From assembly GCA_028819255.1 (NCBI GenBank), contig JAPPMB010000114.1, positions 150,640-214,639 on the forward strand: a DNA stretch of 64,000 nt, given 5' to 3'. The position numbers were made by a program, and so were the translations under genes. The stretch is from Bryobacterales bacterium. Lineage in GTDB: Bacteria > Acidobacteriota > Terriglobia > Bryobacterales > UBA6623. This document shows, in pieces, positions 51,851-60,121 of this stretch (position 1 is its first letter; every line of letters begins with the position of its first letter). The notes under the pieces are model-generated. The model was not told the origin of the DNA. It ran no database searches and saw nothing but the letters and a program-made list of their open reading frames with translations.

Positions 51851-52885
51851 ATGCTCGTGCATTCGATTCGCTTCCTGCTCCTCATCACTGCCACGCTCCT
51901 GCCTCCGGCCCTGCTCGCGCAGGGCCAGGACGCCGTCATCCTAGTGAACGGCGATCGCCTCACCGGGACCATCACGCGGCTGGAGGAAGGGAAGCTGGCG
52001 CTGGACTCTGAGTTGCTGGGCGCGGTCCGCGTGTCGTGGTCGAAGGTGCAGTCCGTCGAGAGCGACTCGAGCTTCTCGGTCCTGATGGAGGACGGCGCGC
52101 GCCACGACGGAACCCTCTCGAGGGAGGGCGACGAGGTCTCGATCGTCTCGGACAGCGGCGACGAGGTTGCGGTTGCGTCGCCGTCCATCATGCGGATTGT
52201 TCCGGGCACGAGCGGCGGGGGCGCCAGCAGGTTGCTGGCGGCGCTCGATGGGGCCATGGACATCGGGTACAGCCTGGCTCGGGGAAACCAGAACCAGATG
52301 CAGTCGTCCCTAGGCGCCCGCGCCGAGGCGGCCGTGGGCGGGTACACGTTCAGCGGCCGGCTCAATTCGCTCTTCGCCCGGCAGGACGGCGCCCGTTCCC
52401 AGAGCCGCCATGCTCTGAACGCGCGCGTGGAACACATCGTGAACGCCCGCCTGTTCAGTTACGGGCTTGCGGGCCTCGAGCGGAACGAGCGCCGCCGGCT
52501 CGACCTGCGAACGCGCCTCGGCGGGGGGCTCGGCTGGCGCCTGCGAATGAGTCGGACGACGGAGGTCGCGCTCTTGGGCGGCCTGGCGTTCCTTCACGAG
52601 AACAGCCGCCAGGCTGCGAACCGGGTCACCGGCGAGGGATTCGTGGGCATCGAGTGGGACACGGCGCTCGCGGGCGGCATCGAGCTCTCGACACAGTTCA
52701 CGCTGCACCCGGACGCCCGCGATGCAGGCAACATTCGCGCCGAGCTTGACAGCACCCTGCGGGTCCCGATCACGGGCCGCTTCACCTACTCCCTGAGCCT
52801 CTTCGACCGCTTTCACACCAGGCCGGTCGAGGGGGTGGAACGAAACGACTACGGTCTCGTCAGCGGAGTGGGTGTGAGCTTCTGA
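51851..52885 (+). CDS. DUF481 family outer-membrane beta-barrel protein
   Basis: The 344-residue protein has a signal peptide (residues 1-~23, LLAQG) followed by a small beta domain with repeated strands: VILVNGDRLTGTITRLEEGKL and VLMEDGARHDGTLSREGDEVSI, the turn-rich N-terminal part of this family. The rest alternates hydrophobic/polar residues as in outer-membrane strands (for example YTFSGRLNSLFARQDGA, RLDLRTRLGGGLGWRLRM) and ends in VSGVGVSF with a terminal Phe, the classic barrel-assembly signal. This supports a Gram-negative envelope. No binding partner can be inferred. It is 76 bases after the DUF1080 gene. Confidence 0.82.
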   Translation: MLVHSIRFLLLITATLLPPALLAQGQDAVILVNGDRLTGTITRLEEGKLALDSELLGAVRVSWSKVQSVESDSSFSVLMEDGARHDGTLSREGDEVSIVSDSGDEVAVASPSIMRIVPGTSGGGASRLLAALDGAMDIGYSLARGNQNQMQSSLGARAEAAVGGYTFSGRLNSLFARQDGARSQSRHALNARVEHIVNARLFSYGLAGLERNERRRLDLRTRLGGGLGWRLRMSRTTEVALLGGLAFLHENSRQAANRVTGEGFVGIEWDTALAGGIELSTQFTLHPDARDAGNIRAELDSTLRVPITGRFTYSLSLFDRFHTRPVEGVERNDYGLVSGVGVSF

Positions 52886-53058
52886 TCGCTGTCGGGCGCA
52901 TACCGCCGGACGGTCGCGGCTCCCAGGCAAACCGGCGAGCCGAACGGAACGTGATCGAACCGGCCGGGAACCCCCAACCGGAAAGTTCCAGGATGTCTGA
53001 CTGAGCAGCGGCTGGCAGGCGATCATTCCAGCCGCACGTCATTGTCTTGCAAACCGGC

Positions 53059-54852
53059 TCAGTTGTCGGCGAGATCGGCGGCGGGGGGCCTCTTGGTTCC
53101 GATCCGGACGCGATTCAGAGCCATCAGATCCCGACCAGCCGCCGAAACGACGCGGATGCGCAGTTCCGCCACGCCTTGGGCGAGGTGCAGCGCACCGACG
53201 CGATGAGGCTCGAAGAACGTGCGGCCCGGGGTGGAACGGACCGTTCCCGTCAGCTCGCTCCCGCCGACGGCGACCGAGAACCGCCCGCCGGCGTCGTCCA
53301 GATCGCAACCGTAGATCAGTGTGACGTCGTACTCGCCAGCCTCCGCGACATCGATCGTCCAGGCCACCGACTCGCCCGGCTCCCTCCACCCCTCGATCGT
53401 GTCCCAGTAGTACGCCCCGAACGTGTAGACCGTCGATTCTTCCACCGGGCGGTCGCCGAGGGGAGCCGGCTCCACCGGGTCTCGGTGGCGAGCCATGACC
53501 ACGCTCGCGTGCTGTCCCTTGTGTCGCGCCCAGCTCGGCAGCAGGTCGACCGGATCCTCAAGCCCGTCACCTACCGGAATGGGAACGGGCTGAAATCTCT
53601 TGCCGGCAGTGACATCGGCCAGCCATGCGACGAACTCCTGTCGGAGTGACGCGGCAATCTCCGGTCTCAGGGAGGCGATGTCGCGCTGCTCGCCCGGATC
53701 GGACTCCAAGTCGTAGAGTTCGGCCCCGACCAGCTTGTACCTGGGGCCGGTGACCGCCCAGCGCGAGTCGATGCTGGGTCCGTGGCGATCCCAGATGTGA
53801 AAGAGCCTCTCGTGCGGGCTCTCGTCGGTCTCACCTCTCAGAAGAGGCAGCAGGCTCTTCCCGTCCAGGAGCCGATCCGACGGTTCCTCCACGCCCGCGA
53901 CGTCCAGCAGCGTGGGAAACAGGTCCAGGTGCGATCCTCTGGCATCGGTCTTGCGCCCCGCTTCGAATCGACCCGGCCACCTCGCGAAGAACGGAGACAG
54001 CACGCCTCCTTCGTAGACGGAAGCCTTGCCTCCCCGAAGACCGGCACGGAAGTGACGGCTGACACCGCCGTTGTCACTCATGAAGAGCACCACGCTATCC
54101 TCCGTCAGGCGTTCCGAGTCGATGACGTCGAGTAGGCGCCCGATGGCCGCGTCGCACTGCTCCACCAGGCCGTAGATGCGCGCGTCGTAGCTGCTCACTC
54201 CCTTCGTCCGGTACTTCTCGTGCAGCGCGTCGGTAACAAGCAAGGGCGTGTGGGGCACGTTGTAGGCCATGTATAGGAAGAACGGTCGGCTGTCACTCGA
54301 ACGGACGAAAGTCGACGCAGCGTCGGTCAGGACGTCGGTAATGTGTCCTCGAACTCGGACCGGGCGGCCGGCCCGCAGCAGTGCGTCCGGCTCCCAATAG
54401 CGCTCCGTGTGCCCCGCCGAGAAGAAGATCGCCTCATCGAAGCCCCGCTGCTCCGGGTGACAGCGGCGGTACTCTCCCAGGTGCCATTTCCCGAAGATGC
54501 CCGTCCGATAGCCGGCCTGCTGCAGGGCCTCCGCCAGCGTGCGCTCGCCGGCGTGGAGCGTGTCCCCGCCGAAACGTGTGTTGTAGAGGCCCGTGCGCAG
54601 ATAGTGGCGGCCTGTCATCAGGCCGGCCCGCGTCGGAGCGCAAACCGGCTGCACGTAGAAGCGGGTCAATTCAACACCCTCGGACGCAAGCCGATCCAGG
54701 TTCGGTGTCTCAATGTCCTGATTGCCATGGATGCCGATGTCCCACCAGCCCTGATCGTCCGTCACGATCAGCACGATGTTGGGCCTTGAAGGGGCCGCAT
54801 CGACATGGGCTGCCGTCACCAGTGCCAACACCGCCAGTCCGTACAGCCGCAA
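53059..54852 (-). CDS. exported sulfatase (arylsulfatase A family) with C-terminal carbohydrate-binding-like domain
   Basis: The 597-residue protein has a signal peptide (YGLAVLALVTAAHVDA) and the formylglycine-dependent sulfatase fold: RPNIVLIVTDDQGW (metal site), the maturation motif VCAPTRAGLMTGR with the Cys at about residue 71, GKWHLGEYR, and FMSDNGG. Domain S1-type sulfatases hydrolyse sulfate esters, often of polysaccharides. After residue ~460 a beta-sandwich follows (GESVAWTIDVAEAGEYDVTLIYGCD...), resembling CBM6/35 modules. Anaerobic-type AtsB maturase is not nearby. The TTG start at 54852 has GGAGGAGG 8 bases upstream. It may be part of a sulfated-glycan set with its neighbours. 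Confidence 0.92.
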   Translation of the reverse strand: MRLYGLAVLALVTAAHVDAAPSRPNIVLIVTDDQGWWDIGIHGNQDIETPNLDRLASEGVELTRFYVQPVCAPTRAGLMTGRHYLRTGLYNTRFGGDTLHAGERTLAEALQQAGYRTGIFGKWHLGEYRRCHPEQRGFDEAIFFSAGHTERYWEPDALLRAGRPVRVRGHITDVLTDAASTFVRSSDSRPFFLYMAYNVPHTPLLVTDALHEKYRTKGVSSYDARIYGLVEQCDAAIGRLLDVIDSERLTEDSVVLFMSDNGGVSRHFRAGLRGGKASVYEGGVLSPFFARWPGRFEAGRKTDARGSHLDLFPTLLDVAGVEEPSDRLLDGKSLLPLLRGETDESPHERLFHIWDRHGPSIDSRWAVTGPRYKLVGAELYDLESDPGEQRDIASLRPEIAASLRQEFVAWLADVTAGKRFQPVPIPVGDGLEDPVDLLPSWARHKGQHASVVMARHRDPVEPAPLGDRPVEESTVYTFGAYYWDTIEGWREPGESVAWTIDVAEAGEYDVTLIYGCDLDDAGGRFSVAVGGSELTGTVRSTPGRTFFEPHRVGALHLAQGVAELRIRVVSAAGRDLMALNRVRIGTKRPPAADLADN

Positions 54853-55584
54853 TTCCGTCGCCTCCTCCGCAGACGAGTTTATCCGAGCGGCTGCGCCACC
54901 GGTTCTGCGATGCGGCGGCCCTCGTCCGAAGATCTGGGGCGCGACTGACTCACGGCCTACCCCTTCGCGCCGGAATGCTCCCCGGCCTGTCGGCTCGGCA
55001 TCTCCGGCTTACGGTACCGCTTGGCACAGACCCCGGCCCGGGGTGAATTCAGCGCCGTGACCCCGCGTGGCTCGGTCACCGCTGTTGGCCCAACTGCGAC
55101 TTCCGGTGGCGAAGTACATGAATGCCCCGAGCGCAACCGACGCTGCGGGACTGATGCCCTCGGGGTCGCCGAGCCTCCAGAGCAGCCAGGCGGCCGCGTT
55201 GGCCGCCACCCGACGGAGCCAGGGCCATCGCGGCCTTCTGGCCGGCCTCGAGTCCGTCATGCCGCTACCACATCTACGCCCGAGTTCAGCCGTTGGTCCT
55301 GACATTCGCAGTTGTGCATCTGAGGGTCCGGGCTGGAGCGGAGCGGGATTGCCGAGGGCTCTCGCGGGTCGCAGGGCGTTCGTCGCGGCGCCTCGACGCG
55401 TGCGGACCCGCACCAGACACTCGCGTCCCGCCTCCTCAACCAAGAATTCACCCAATAAGCTTGGGGAATCCTGATCTACGACAATAGCCCCAACATATTG
55501 CGGTTGCCGGCACCAAGCCGGCACCAAGTTCCGACCATTGGACACTGATGCTGACCGAATCCGATCCGGGATAGGCCATCGGCC
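54853..55584. other. 732-base interval without confident genes
   Basis: The only plausible frame is 55009-55260 on the minus strand: 83 residues with one hydrophobic stretch (AWLLWRLG to ALGAFMYFATG), but no ribosome binding site and GC-biased shadows around it. An 11-base tandem direct repeat CCGGCACCAAG occurs at 55507-55517 and 55518-55528. I see no tRNA, att core or terminator that I can defend. This may be the host-prophage transition. Confidence 0.35.
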
Positions 55585-55998
55585 TCACCGATTCCGAGTC
55601 GGCTCGTCAATGACTTCGGCAGCTGCCCTCACGATGCCGCGGGCAAGACCAATCGCACGCGTCGACTCGTCCTCGGAAAAGGCCTCGTCAGGCGTTCCGT
55701 CATCCAGCCCGTTTGGATAGCGTGTGGGAATGTAGTACAGGTCAAGCTGGCGCGCGGCCGAAAGCAGCGTTTCAAGGCTCGGCATGTCCAGGCGTTCGAC
55801 GAGTTGCCGGATGCCGTGACCAAGGACCGCCCGCGCGCCCCTGCCATAGTGGATCGCCTTGACCGCCTTTTCTGCAGCCTGGTGGGCGTTGAAGCAGGCG
55901 TGTGCGTGAAACCCCGCAGCGGCGGCGAACCGCGCATAGTCGAGATCCTTGCGTGCAGTGTCGAGCCACCGGTGAGAGGTGCGGTCGGAGGATCTCAC
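55585..55998 (-). CDS. HEPN-domain protein (putative toxin of MNT/HEPN pair)
   Basis: The 137-residue protein is a HEPN domain: WLDTARKDLDYARFA, ACFNAHQAAEKAVKAI (the AxQAaEKalKA core), then RAVLGHGIRQLVERL with R56-x4-H61, the catalytic RNase motif of HEPN toxins. DLYYIPTRYPNG follows, as in many family members. The GTG start at 55998 overlaps the upstream MNT stop as GTGA, so the two are translationally coupled. HEPN/MNT modules work as toxin-antitoxin systems: HEPN cuts RNA or acts on tRNA, and MNT counteracts it. It stands at the edge of the prophage-like region, where such modules protect or stabilise. Confidence 0.85.
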   Translation of the reverse strand: MRSSDRTSHRWLDTARKDLDYARFAAAAGFHAHACFNAHQAAEKAVKAIHYGRGARAVLGHGIRQLVERLDMPSLETLLSAARQLDLYYIPTRYPNGLDDGTPDEAFSEDESTRAIGLARGIVRAAAEVIDEPTRNR

Positions 55999-56360
55999 TT
56001 GATGTCGCGTCCAACGGGGAAGATGGTCTTTCCCTCCGCTGCGATGGCCGCAAAAACATCGAGACCCGCCTGGACGCCTCGCTCGAATTCCGATGGAGTG
56101 AAGACGAGGAGGTCGAGGGAAACCGGAAGCGCATCGTACAGGTCGCAAAGCAATCGGCCTCGTTCCAGTCTTGGGAGGTCAGTTTCGATCACGACTGCGA
56201 GGTCGAGGTCGGACCATGCATCGGCGACGCCGCGAGCGTAGGAGCCGAAAGCTACGGCCCGATCTGCGCCCGCCGCCCGCAGCGGCTCGTCCGCCAAACA
56301 GGCGAGATTCGCCAGAGACCACTTGGAGGCCTTGTTGAAGACGGCGACTCTCCCCTCCAT
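55995..56360 (-). CDS. MNT-type minimal nucleotidyltransferase (putative antitoxin)
   Basis: The 121-residue protein has the minimal nucleotidyltransferase core: VAFGSYARG at residues ~36-44, DAWSDLDLAVVIE with D51 and D53 as metal ligands, and VSLDLLVFTPSE near 82 supplying the third acid (Asp in SLDLL). In MntA/HepT systems this enzyme AMPylates the HEPN toxin. Start is the ATG at 56360, without a strong ribosome binding site. Its stop overlaps the HEPN start. An inverted repeat at 56392-56410 lies just upstream and could be an operator. Confidence 0.85.
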   Translation of the reverse strand: MEGRVAVFNKASKWSLANLACLADEPLRAAGADRAVAFGSYARGVADAWSDLDLAVVIETDLPRLERGRLLCDLYDALPVSLDLLVFTPSEFERGVQAGLDVFAAIAAEGKTIFPVGRDIK

Positions 56361-56391
56361 GGATTCATGTTCGCATGGCCTTTCCGATCCG

Positions 56392-56410
56392 ATGGTCCTT
56401 CGACGACCAT
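56392..56410. repeat. 19-base inverted repeat upstream of the MNT/HEPN pair
   Basis: ATGGTC (56392-56397) is mirrored by GACCAT (56405-56410) around 7 bases. It lies 32 bases upstream of the MNT start on its 5' side, a position suited to autoregulation of a toxin-antitoxin operon. The alternative is chance. Confidence 0.3.
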
Positions 56411-56475
56411 GGAGAATCCCGGGACAGGCCTCCGATAGGGCGGATTGGCCGATTCCCGCAAGTCCGACTCCGGGG

Positions 56476-56916
56476 TCAGCCCAGGCCGAGTCGGTGCGAG
56501 TCCAGCCTTTCGATGAACTTCCACTTGGGAAAGTGTCTTTCCCGGATGGATTGAATCCGCTCTGCGAAATCGTTGCCGGTGCGGGACTCTTCCACGAGCG
56601 CCCGCAGATCTACCAGAAGGCCCAGGGCCCGGTCGTAGCCGCTGGCGTGCATGCGGTTGATTTCCCTCTCGACCTCGTTCCAGACTCGCGTTCCCTGGAG
56701 CTTGAGGACATCCATGCGCGCGCGTTGCGCCCGCTTGGCTTCTTCTGCCTTGCGAAGCTGTTCCGCCTCCTTTCGCTTGGCCTCCTTGGCTCTGCGCTCC
56801 TCGCGCACGGCCAGACTGCGTCCGCGAAGCTCCGCCACCGTGCGGCCCTTGCCCTTGGACTCGCCTTGTTCGGCGGCCCAAGGGGAGCGAATCCTGCCGC
56901 GAACCTCTGCGGCCAC
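56476..56916 (-). CDS. coiled-coil protein, possibly 5'-truncated remnant
   Basis: The 146-residue product is a long charged helix (REERRAKEAKRKEAEQLRKAEEAKRAQRAR, residues ~37-66; heptad-like) followed by VWNEVEREINRM, YDRALGLLVDLRALVEE and FAERIQSIRERHFPKWKFIERLD. The tail resembles the C-terminal part of proteins encoded beside SWIM zinc-finger genes, as I recall them (not checked). It starts at a GTG, and the same frame upstream meets an in-frame TAG at 56956-56958, after which it continues with protein-like residues. So the gene may be the intact small protein or the surviving 3' part of a larger one. It sits between the TA pair and the phage tail module. Confidence 0.55.
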   Translation of the reverse strand: MAAEVRGRIRSPWAAEQGESKGKGRTVAELRGRSLAVREERRAKEAKRKEAEQLRKAEEAKRAQRARMDVLKLQGTRVWNEVEREINRMHASGYDRALGLLVDLRALVEESRTGNDFAERIQSIRERHFPKWKFIERLDSHRLGLG

Positions 56917-57246
56917 ATGGACGTCGCCGTTGGAAGGCAGCAGAAGCAGTTCCGCCTACTCGCTCTCCGGTATGGAATTGATCGTTCTTCGGGACGAATC
57001 AGCGAAGGAACTGTCGCCGCCGCCGCTAGCCGGAGACTCGCCTGCCGCTCCGATGTACGCAGCAAGCTGATTGGTGATTTTGCGACAGCTGATTGGGTAA
57101 CGGCCGAATTGAGAGCAGAATGGCGACCACAACATGTTGTGGTCGGGGATTATGTCAACTTTGCATCGAAACGGGCCTGCGGGGGCCGTTTCCAAGGGCC
57201 TTGCGAGCTCCTCTGAACCGGCCTGAAAGGCTCGTTGAAGGGCGCT
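56917..57246. other. regulatory-looking interval with a 22-bp palindrome and a minus-strand hairpin
   Basis: No supported gene. An in-frame stop (56956-56958) precedes the coiled-coil gene. The perfect palindrome at 57124-57145 and the hairpin at 57234-57251 are listed separately. The DNA is somewhat AT-richer around 57060-57170 than the flanks. Confidence 0.5.
57124..57145. repeat. perfect 22-bp palindrome
   Basis: The half-site CGACCACAACA (57124-57134) is followed at once by its exact reverse complement to 57145, with no spacer. A full 22-bp two-fold site in non-coding DNA suits a dimeric regulator or a recombinase. It lies between the phage D gene end and the coiled-coil gene. Confidence 0.7.
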
Positions 57247-57251
57247 TCAAC
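57234..57251 (-). terminator. candidate terminator of the phage tail operon
   Basis: GTTGAAG (57234-57240) pairs perfectly with CTTCAAC (57245-57251) around a 4-base loop. On the minus strand it overlaps the stop codon of gene D and ends the last gene of the tail operon. A short downstream stretch GAGCCTTTC follows, with only a modest T run, so termination may be weak. Confidence 0.45.
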
Positions 57252-58224
57252 CCCCCTTCAACTCCGCTTCGACCGTCGTTGAGTAGCCGCTCCGGTCCAG
57301 CCTGTGGACCGCGCGGCTGCAGGTCCAGGAGCCGTTCGCGCCGTCCCGGAATCCGCTCAGGCGCAGCTCCGCCTCGGCCGCGGCGACCGGGTTGCCGGGG
57401 CTGAGCTCAAGCGACAGACGGACGGTCCCCCGCTCGAGCGCGGAGAGCTTCGCCCGCGCCGCCTCGCGAGCCTCCGACGCGCTGGCCCAGGTTCTCCGGA
57501 GGGTCCAGGCGGGCTCTCCGTCGCCGGCGGTCTCGGTCCTGCGCTCGCCGGATTCGGGCTCGTGCCAGTGCGCCCGGACGGAGCGGTACGCCTCCCTGTC
57601 GGCGATCGTCACGCTCCAGCGCCGGCAGTCCTCCGGGCGCACGTCGACGACGGGCATCGGCTGGCCCGTGGCGCTGGCGGCATCTCCCCGGGGCACGAAC
57701 AGCAGGAACCCTCCGGCCGGCTTGGCGACGGCGTCGTGGTCTCGCGCCAGGCGCGTGAGCAGGTGCAGGTCGGACTCCTCGGTCTGGTCCAGGTGGGGGA
57801 TCCGCACGGCTCGCAGGGCGCCACCCACGCGCGGCTTCAGGCCGTGGTCGGTCGCGATCGAGGCGACCAGGTCGCCCAGGGAGACGTCGTCCCAGGAGCG
57901 CGTCTTCTGCGCCTTCAGGGACGAGTGCGTGTCGGCGGCCTTCGCCCGCACGGCGAGCGTCTGCGGAGGTCCGGAGAGCTCGACCTCGTCGACGACGTAG
58001 GTGCCGTCGACGGTCTCCCGCCGGTCCTCCCAGCCCAGCGAGACCTCCATCCCGCGGCCGGTGGGCGGCAGCTCGATGGCGCTGTCGCGGTCGTCCAGGC
58101 GCACCTCGACGGCGTCGGACCGGACGCCCGCCTCGTCGGTGACCCGCAGCGAGAGCAGGCGGTCCCGGAAGCGGTCCGTGACGTCCTGGCGGCCGTCGAT
58201 GACGATGCGGAATGCGGGTCGCAT
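57247..58224 (-). CDS. phage late control protein D (P2 gpD-like tail hub/baseplate protein)
   Basis: The 325-residue protein matches P2 gpD, the tail hub protein. It starts FRIVIDGRQDVTDRFRDRLLSLRVTDEAG with the family's beta-hairpin and contains VEVSLGWEDRR-like, DGTYVVDEVELSGPPQ and RTRLARDHDAVAKPAGGFLLFVPRG-like regions (here LLTRLARDHDAVAKPAGG). It belongs to the gp27/VgrG-like hub group. It begins 6 bases after the X stop, and it is the final gene of the late operon, as D is in P2. Next to it, the host side begins. The predicted function in a prophage or tailocin is baseplate assembly. Confidence 0.85.
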   Translation of the reverse strand: MRPAFRIVIDGRQDVTDRFRDRLLSLRVTDEAGVRSDAVEVRLDDRDSAIELPPTGRGMEVSLGWEDRRETVDGTYVVDEVELSGPPQTLAVRAKAADTHSSLKAQKTRSWDDVSLGDLVASIATDHGLKPRVGGALRAVRIPHLDQTEESDLHLLTRLARDHDAVAKPAGGFLLFVPRGDAASATGQPMPVVDVRPEDCRRWSVTIADREAYRSVRAHWHEPESGERRTETAGDGEPAWTLRRTWASASEAREAARAKLSALERGTVRLSLELSPGNPVAAAEAELRLSGFRDGANGSWTCSRAVHRLDRSGYSTTVEAELKGG

Positions 58225-58230
58225 GCGAGG

Positions 58231-58440
58231 TCAGTCCCAGAGCCTCACGGCGCCGCTCGACGCCGGCCGCTCCTCGAGGTCGGGCAGCTCGATCCGCACG
58301 CCGGCCGGCAGCACGGGGCCGCGGTCCGCGAGGCCCGGGTTCGCCTGGAGCACGGCCTCCACGGCTCCCGGTCGGGAACCGTAGCGAGCCTCGCACACGG
58401 CGTCCAGCATGTCGCCGTCGGTCGTGATCCAGACAGCCAT
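58231..58440 (-). CDS. phage tail protein X (P2 gpX-like, LysM-type)
   Basis: The 69-residue protein has the short P2 gpX pattern: an N-terminal TTDGDMLDAVCEARYGS (LysM-like D-x-x-W/L region), then EAVLQANPGLADRGPVLPAGV and a Pro-rich C-terminus. LysM-like folds bind peptidoglycan; gpX is a small baseplate/tail protein. It is packed tightly: 3 bases after U and 6 before D. Confidence 0.85.
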   Translation of the reverse strand: MAVWITTDGDMLDAVCEARYGSRPGAVEAVLQANPGLADRGPVLPAGVRIELPDLEERPASSGAVRLWD

Positions 58441-58443
58441 CGG

Positions 58444-58845
58444 CTAGCTCTCACCGTCCTCTCCGTACCAGGCCAGCCGAACACTGAACCCGACCTTGCG
58501 CGGCACGCCGCCCGGGAGGAACACCGTGCCGGTCTCCTGGATTCGCTCGATCGTCCACAGGCCGAGAACCTCTCCGGTGCCCAGCATGAGGCGCAGGGGC
58601 TCGCCCTTCGCGGCCTCGGCGCGCAGGGCGGCCAGCTCCTCCTCGGCGCGCCGGCGGACCGGATAGATCGTCCCGCTCAGCTCGACGGTCTCCCCGCCCG
58701 GGCCGAGCCACTGCCGGGCGGGCGGGCGCCCGATGCGGTCCTGCGCCGCCCAGCGGTACTCAGCGGCCCGCCGCATCTCGTCGTAGGCGGCGGAATCCGT
58801 CCCGAAGACGTACCCGCCGAGGGTCATCAGGGACTCAGTAGGCAT
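58444..58845 (-). CDS. phage tail protein U (P2 gpU-like)
   Basis: The 133-residue protein corresponds to P2 gpU: MTLGGYVFGTDSAAYDEMRR opening, an internal GGETVELSGTIYP strand and TGEVLGLWTIERI near residue 90, then VFLPGGVPRKVGFSVRLAWY. gpU caps or terminates the tail. Its start overlaps the tape-measure stop by 11 bases (ATG within the TACTGA region), a classic coupling of late phage genes. Confidence 0.85.
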   Translation of the reverse strand: MPTESLMTLGGYVFGTDSAAYDEMRRAAEYRWAAQDRIGRPPARQWLGPGGETVELSGTIYPVRRRAEEELAALRAEAAKGEPLRLMLGTGEVLGLWTIERIQETGTVFLPGGVPRKVGFSVRLAWYGEDGES

Positions 58846-60121
58846 CGCCGAGGGCCTCCCTGCCGGCCAGGGCCTGGCGGCGCTCGAGCGCCCGCAGCAG
58901 CCGGGCGATGAAGGCCTCGTCGGTCTCGCTGGGGCGCGCCTCGAGCGTGATGTGGTTGACGATGCTTACGCTCCGGCTGCGGCTTGCGCCGGCCGGAGCG
59001 GCCGGCGGCGTCGCGGCTTGCGGCGTCGCGGTCTCCAGCGCCTCGACCAGGCCTGCGGAACCGGCTGCGGCCGGCGCGGAGGCCGGGGCCGCCCTGCGCT
59101 CCAGGCCGCGCAGCTCGCGAGCGCTCTTCCGCACGGCCTCCCCTTCGGCGCCGGCGCTCTCGAGCGCCCCGGCCGCCGCGCCGGGATCGTGGATCGCACG
59201 AGCGGCCAGCGAGCCGGCGGCGTCGCCCGCCAGTCCGCCGAGGATGCCGCCGAGGATGCCGCCGATCGCCGTGCCGACGACGGGGACCACGGACCCGAGG
59301 GCCGCTCCGGCCGCCGCGCCGAGAAGGCCGCCGCCGATCCCCCCAGCGTCCCGCGTGACGGCGGCGCCCTTCTCGGCTCCGGAGAGCTCGCTGTCCAGCA
59401 GCGTGCCGCCGATGGCCGCCGCGCCGAGAAGGCCGCCGAGGATGCCGCCCTTGCCCTTGAGGAATCCGAGCGCCTTCGGGATCGTCGAGCGTCCGGCCCC
59501 TCGGATCTTTCCGGCGAGACCCTTCCATCCGCCCTTGCCCCCGCGCAGGCCCTGGAGGACCCGGCCGAATCCCCGGCCGCCCTTGCGTCGGCCGCCCTTG
59601 CGTCCAGGCGTCCCGATGTCGCGCGTGGCGAGCTCGGCGGAAGCCACGACCGCCCGCCTGCGCAGGTAGTCCAGGGCCAGCGCGACGGATGTGACGGCCG
59701 TCACCACCGGAGCGGCCGCCAGGGCGAGCAGGCCCAGCGCCCCGGCGCCGCCGGCCAGGAACGCGGTCACTCCGGGGAAGCGCTCGATCCATCCTGCGAC
59801 CCCGTCCGTGATCCTCTCGACCCAGGGGATCGCCCTCTCGAGGGCCGGCACCAGCGCGTCGCCGATGCGCAGCTTGATTTCGTTCCAGCGCTGCTGCATG
59901 ACCTGCATGCGCGAGTCGATGTTGTCGTCGCGCCGGCGCTGCATCGCGCGGACGTAGCGCTCTCCCTCCCGCGAGGCCTCGCGCAGGGCGTCCGCGCTGG
60001 CCTGCATCGCATCCTGCTGGCCCCACAGGGCGGTGAAGAACCGCACCGCCTCCTCCGACCCTCCCGCGAGGCCTCGCGCAGGGCGTCCGCGCTGGCCTGC
60101 ATCGCATCCTGCTGGCCCCAC
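58835..60121 (-). CDS. tail tape measure protein, C-terminal frame (split by duplication)
   Basis: This frame (up to 428 residues) holds the C-terminal part of the tape measure: ERYVRAMQRRRDDNIDSRMQ, VERITDGVAGWIERFPGVTAFLAGGAGALGLLALAAAPVV (a long hydrophobic stretch), and glycine-rich hydrophobic runs (LGGLLGAAAIGG, GGLLGAAAGAALG) that resemble membrane-active segments of tape measures used in DNA or tail-tip delivery. It ends QALAGREALGDAY and overlaps the U start. The true N-terminus lies in the other frame: removing one 95-bp copy joins the two into an 842-residue protein. As it stands, the gene is frameshifted. Confidence 0.85.
   Translation of the reverse strand: MGPAGCDAGQRGRPARGLAGGSEEAVRFFTALWGQQDAMQASADALREASREGERYVRAMQRRRDDNIDSRMQVMQQRWNEIKLRIGDALVPALERAIPWVERITDGVAGWIERFPGVTAFLAGGAGALGLLALAAAPVVTAVTSVALALDYLRRRAVVASAELATRDIGTPGRKGGRRKGGRGFGRVLQGLRGGKGGWKGLAGKIRGAGRSTIPKALGFLKGKGGILGGLLGAAAIGGTLLDSELSGAEKGAAVTRDAGGIGGGLLGAAAGAALGSVVPVVGTAIGGILGGILGGLAGDAAGSLAARAIHDPGAAAGALESAGAEGEAVRKSARELRGLERRAAPASAPAAAGSAGLVEALETATPQAATPPAAPAGASRSRSVSIVNHITLEARPSETDEAFIARLLRALERRQALAGREALGDAY

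Noticed and set aside
55009..55260. 83-codon minus-strand frame with one hydrophobic stretch
   Set aside because: No ribosome binding site, no conserved pattern seen and surrounding frames look equally random; kept only as a remark in the gap entry.
57304..58911. Long plus-strand frame over genes D, X and U
   Set aside because: Antisense to three well-matched phage genes with canonical order and spacing.
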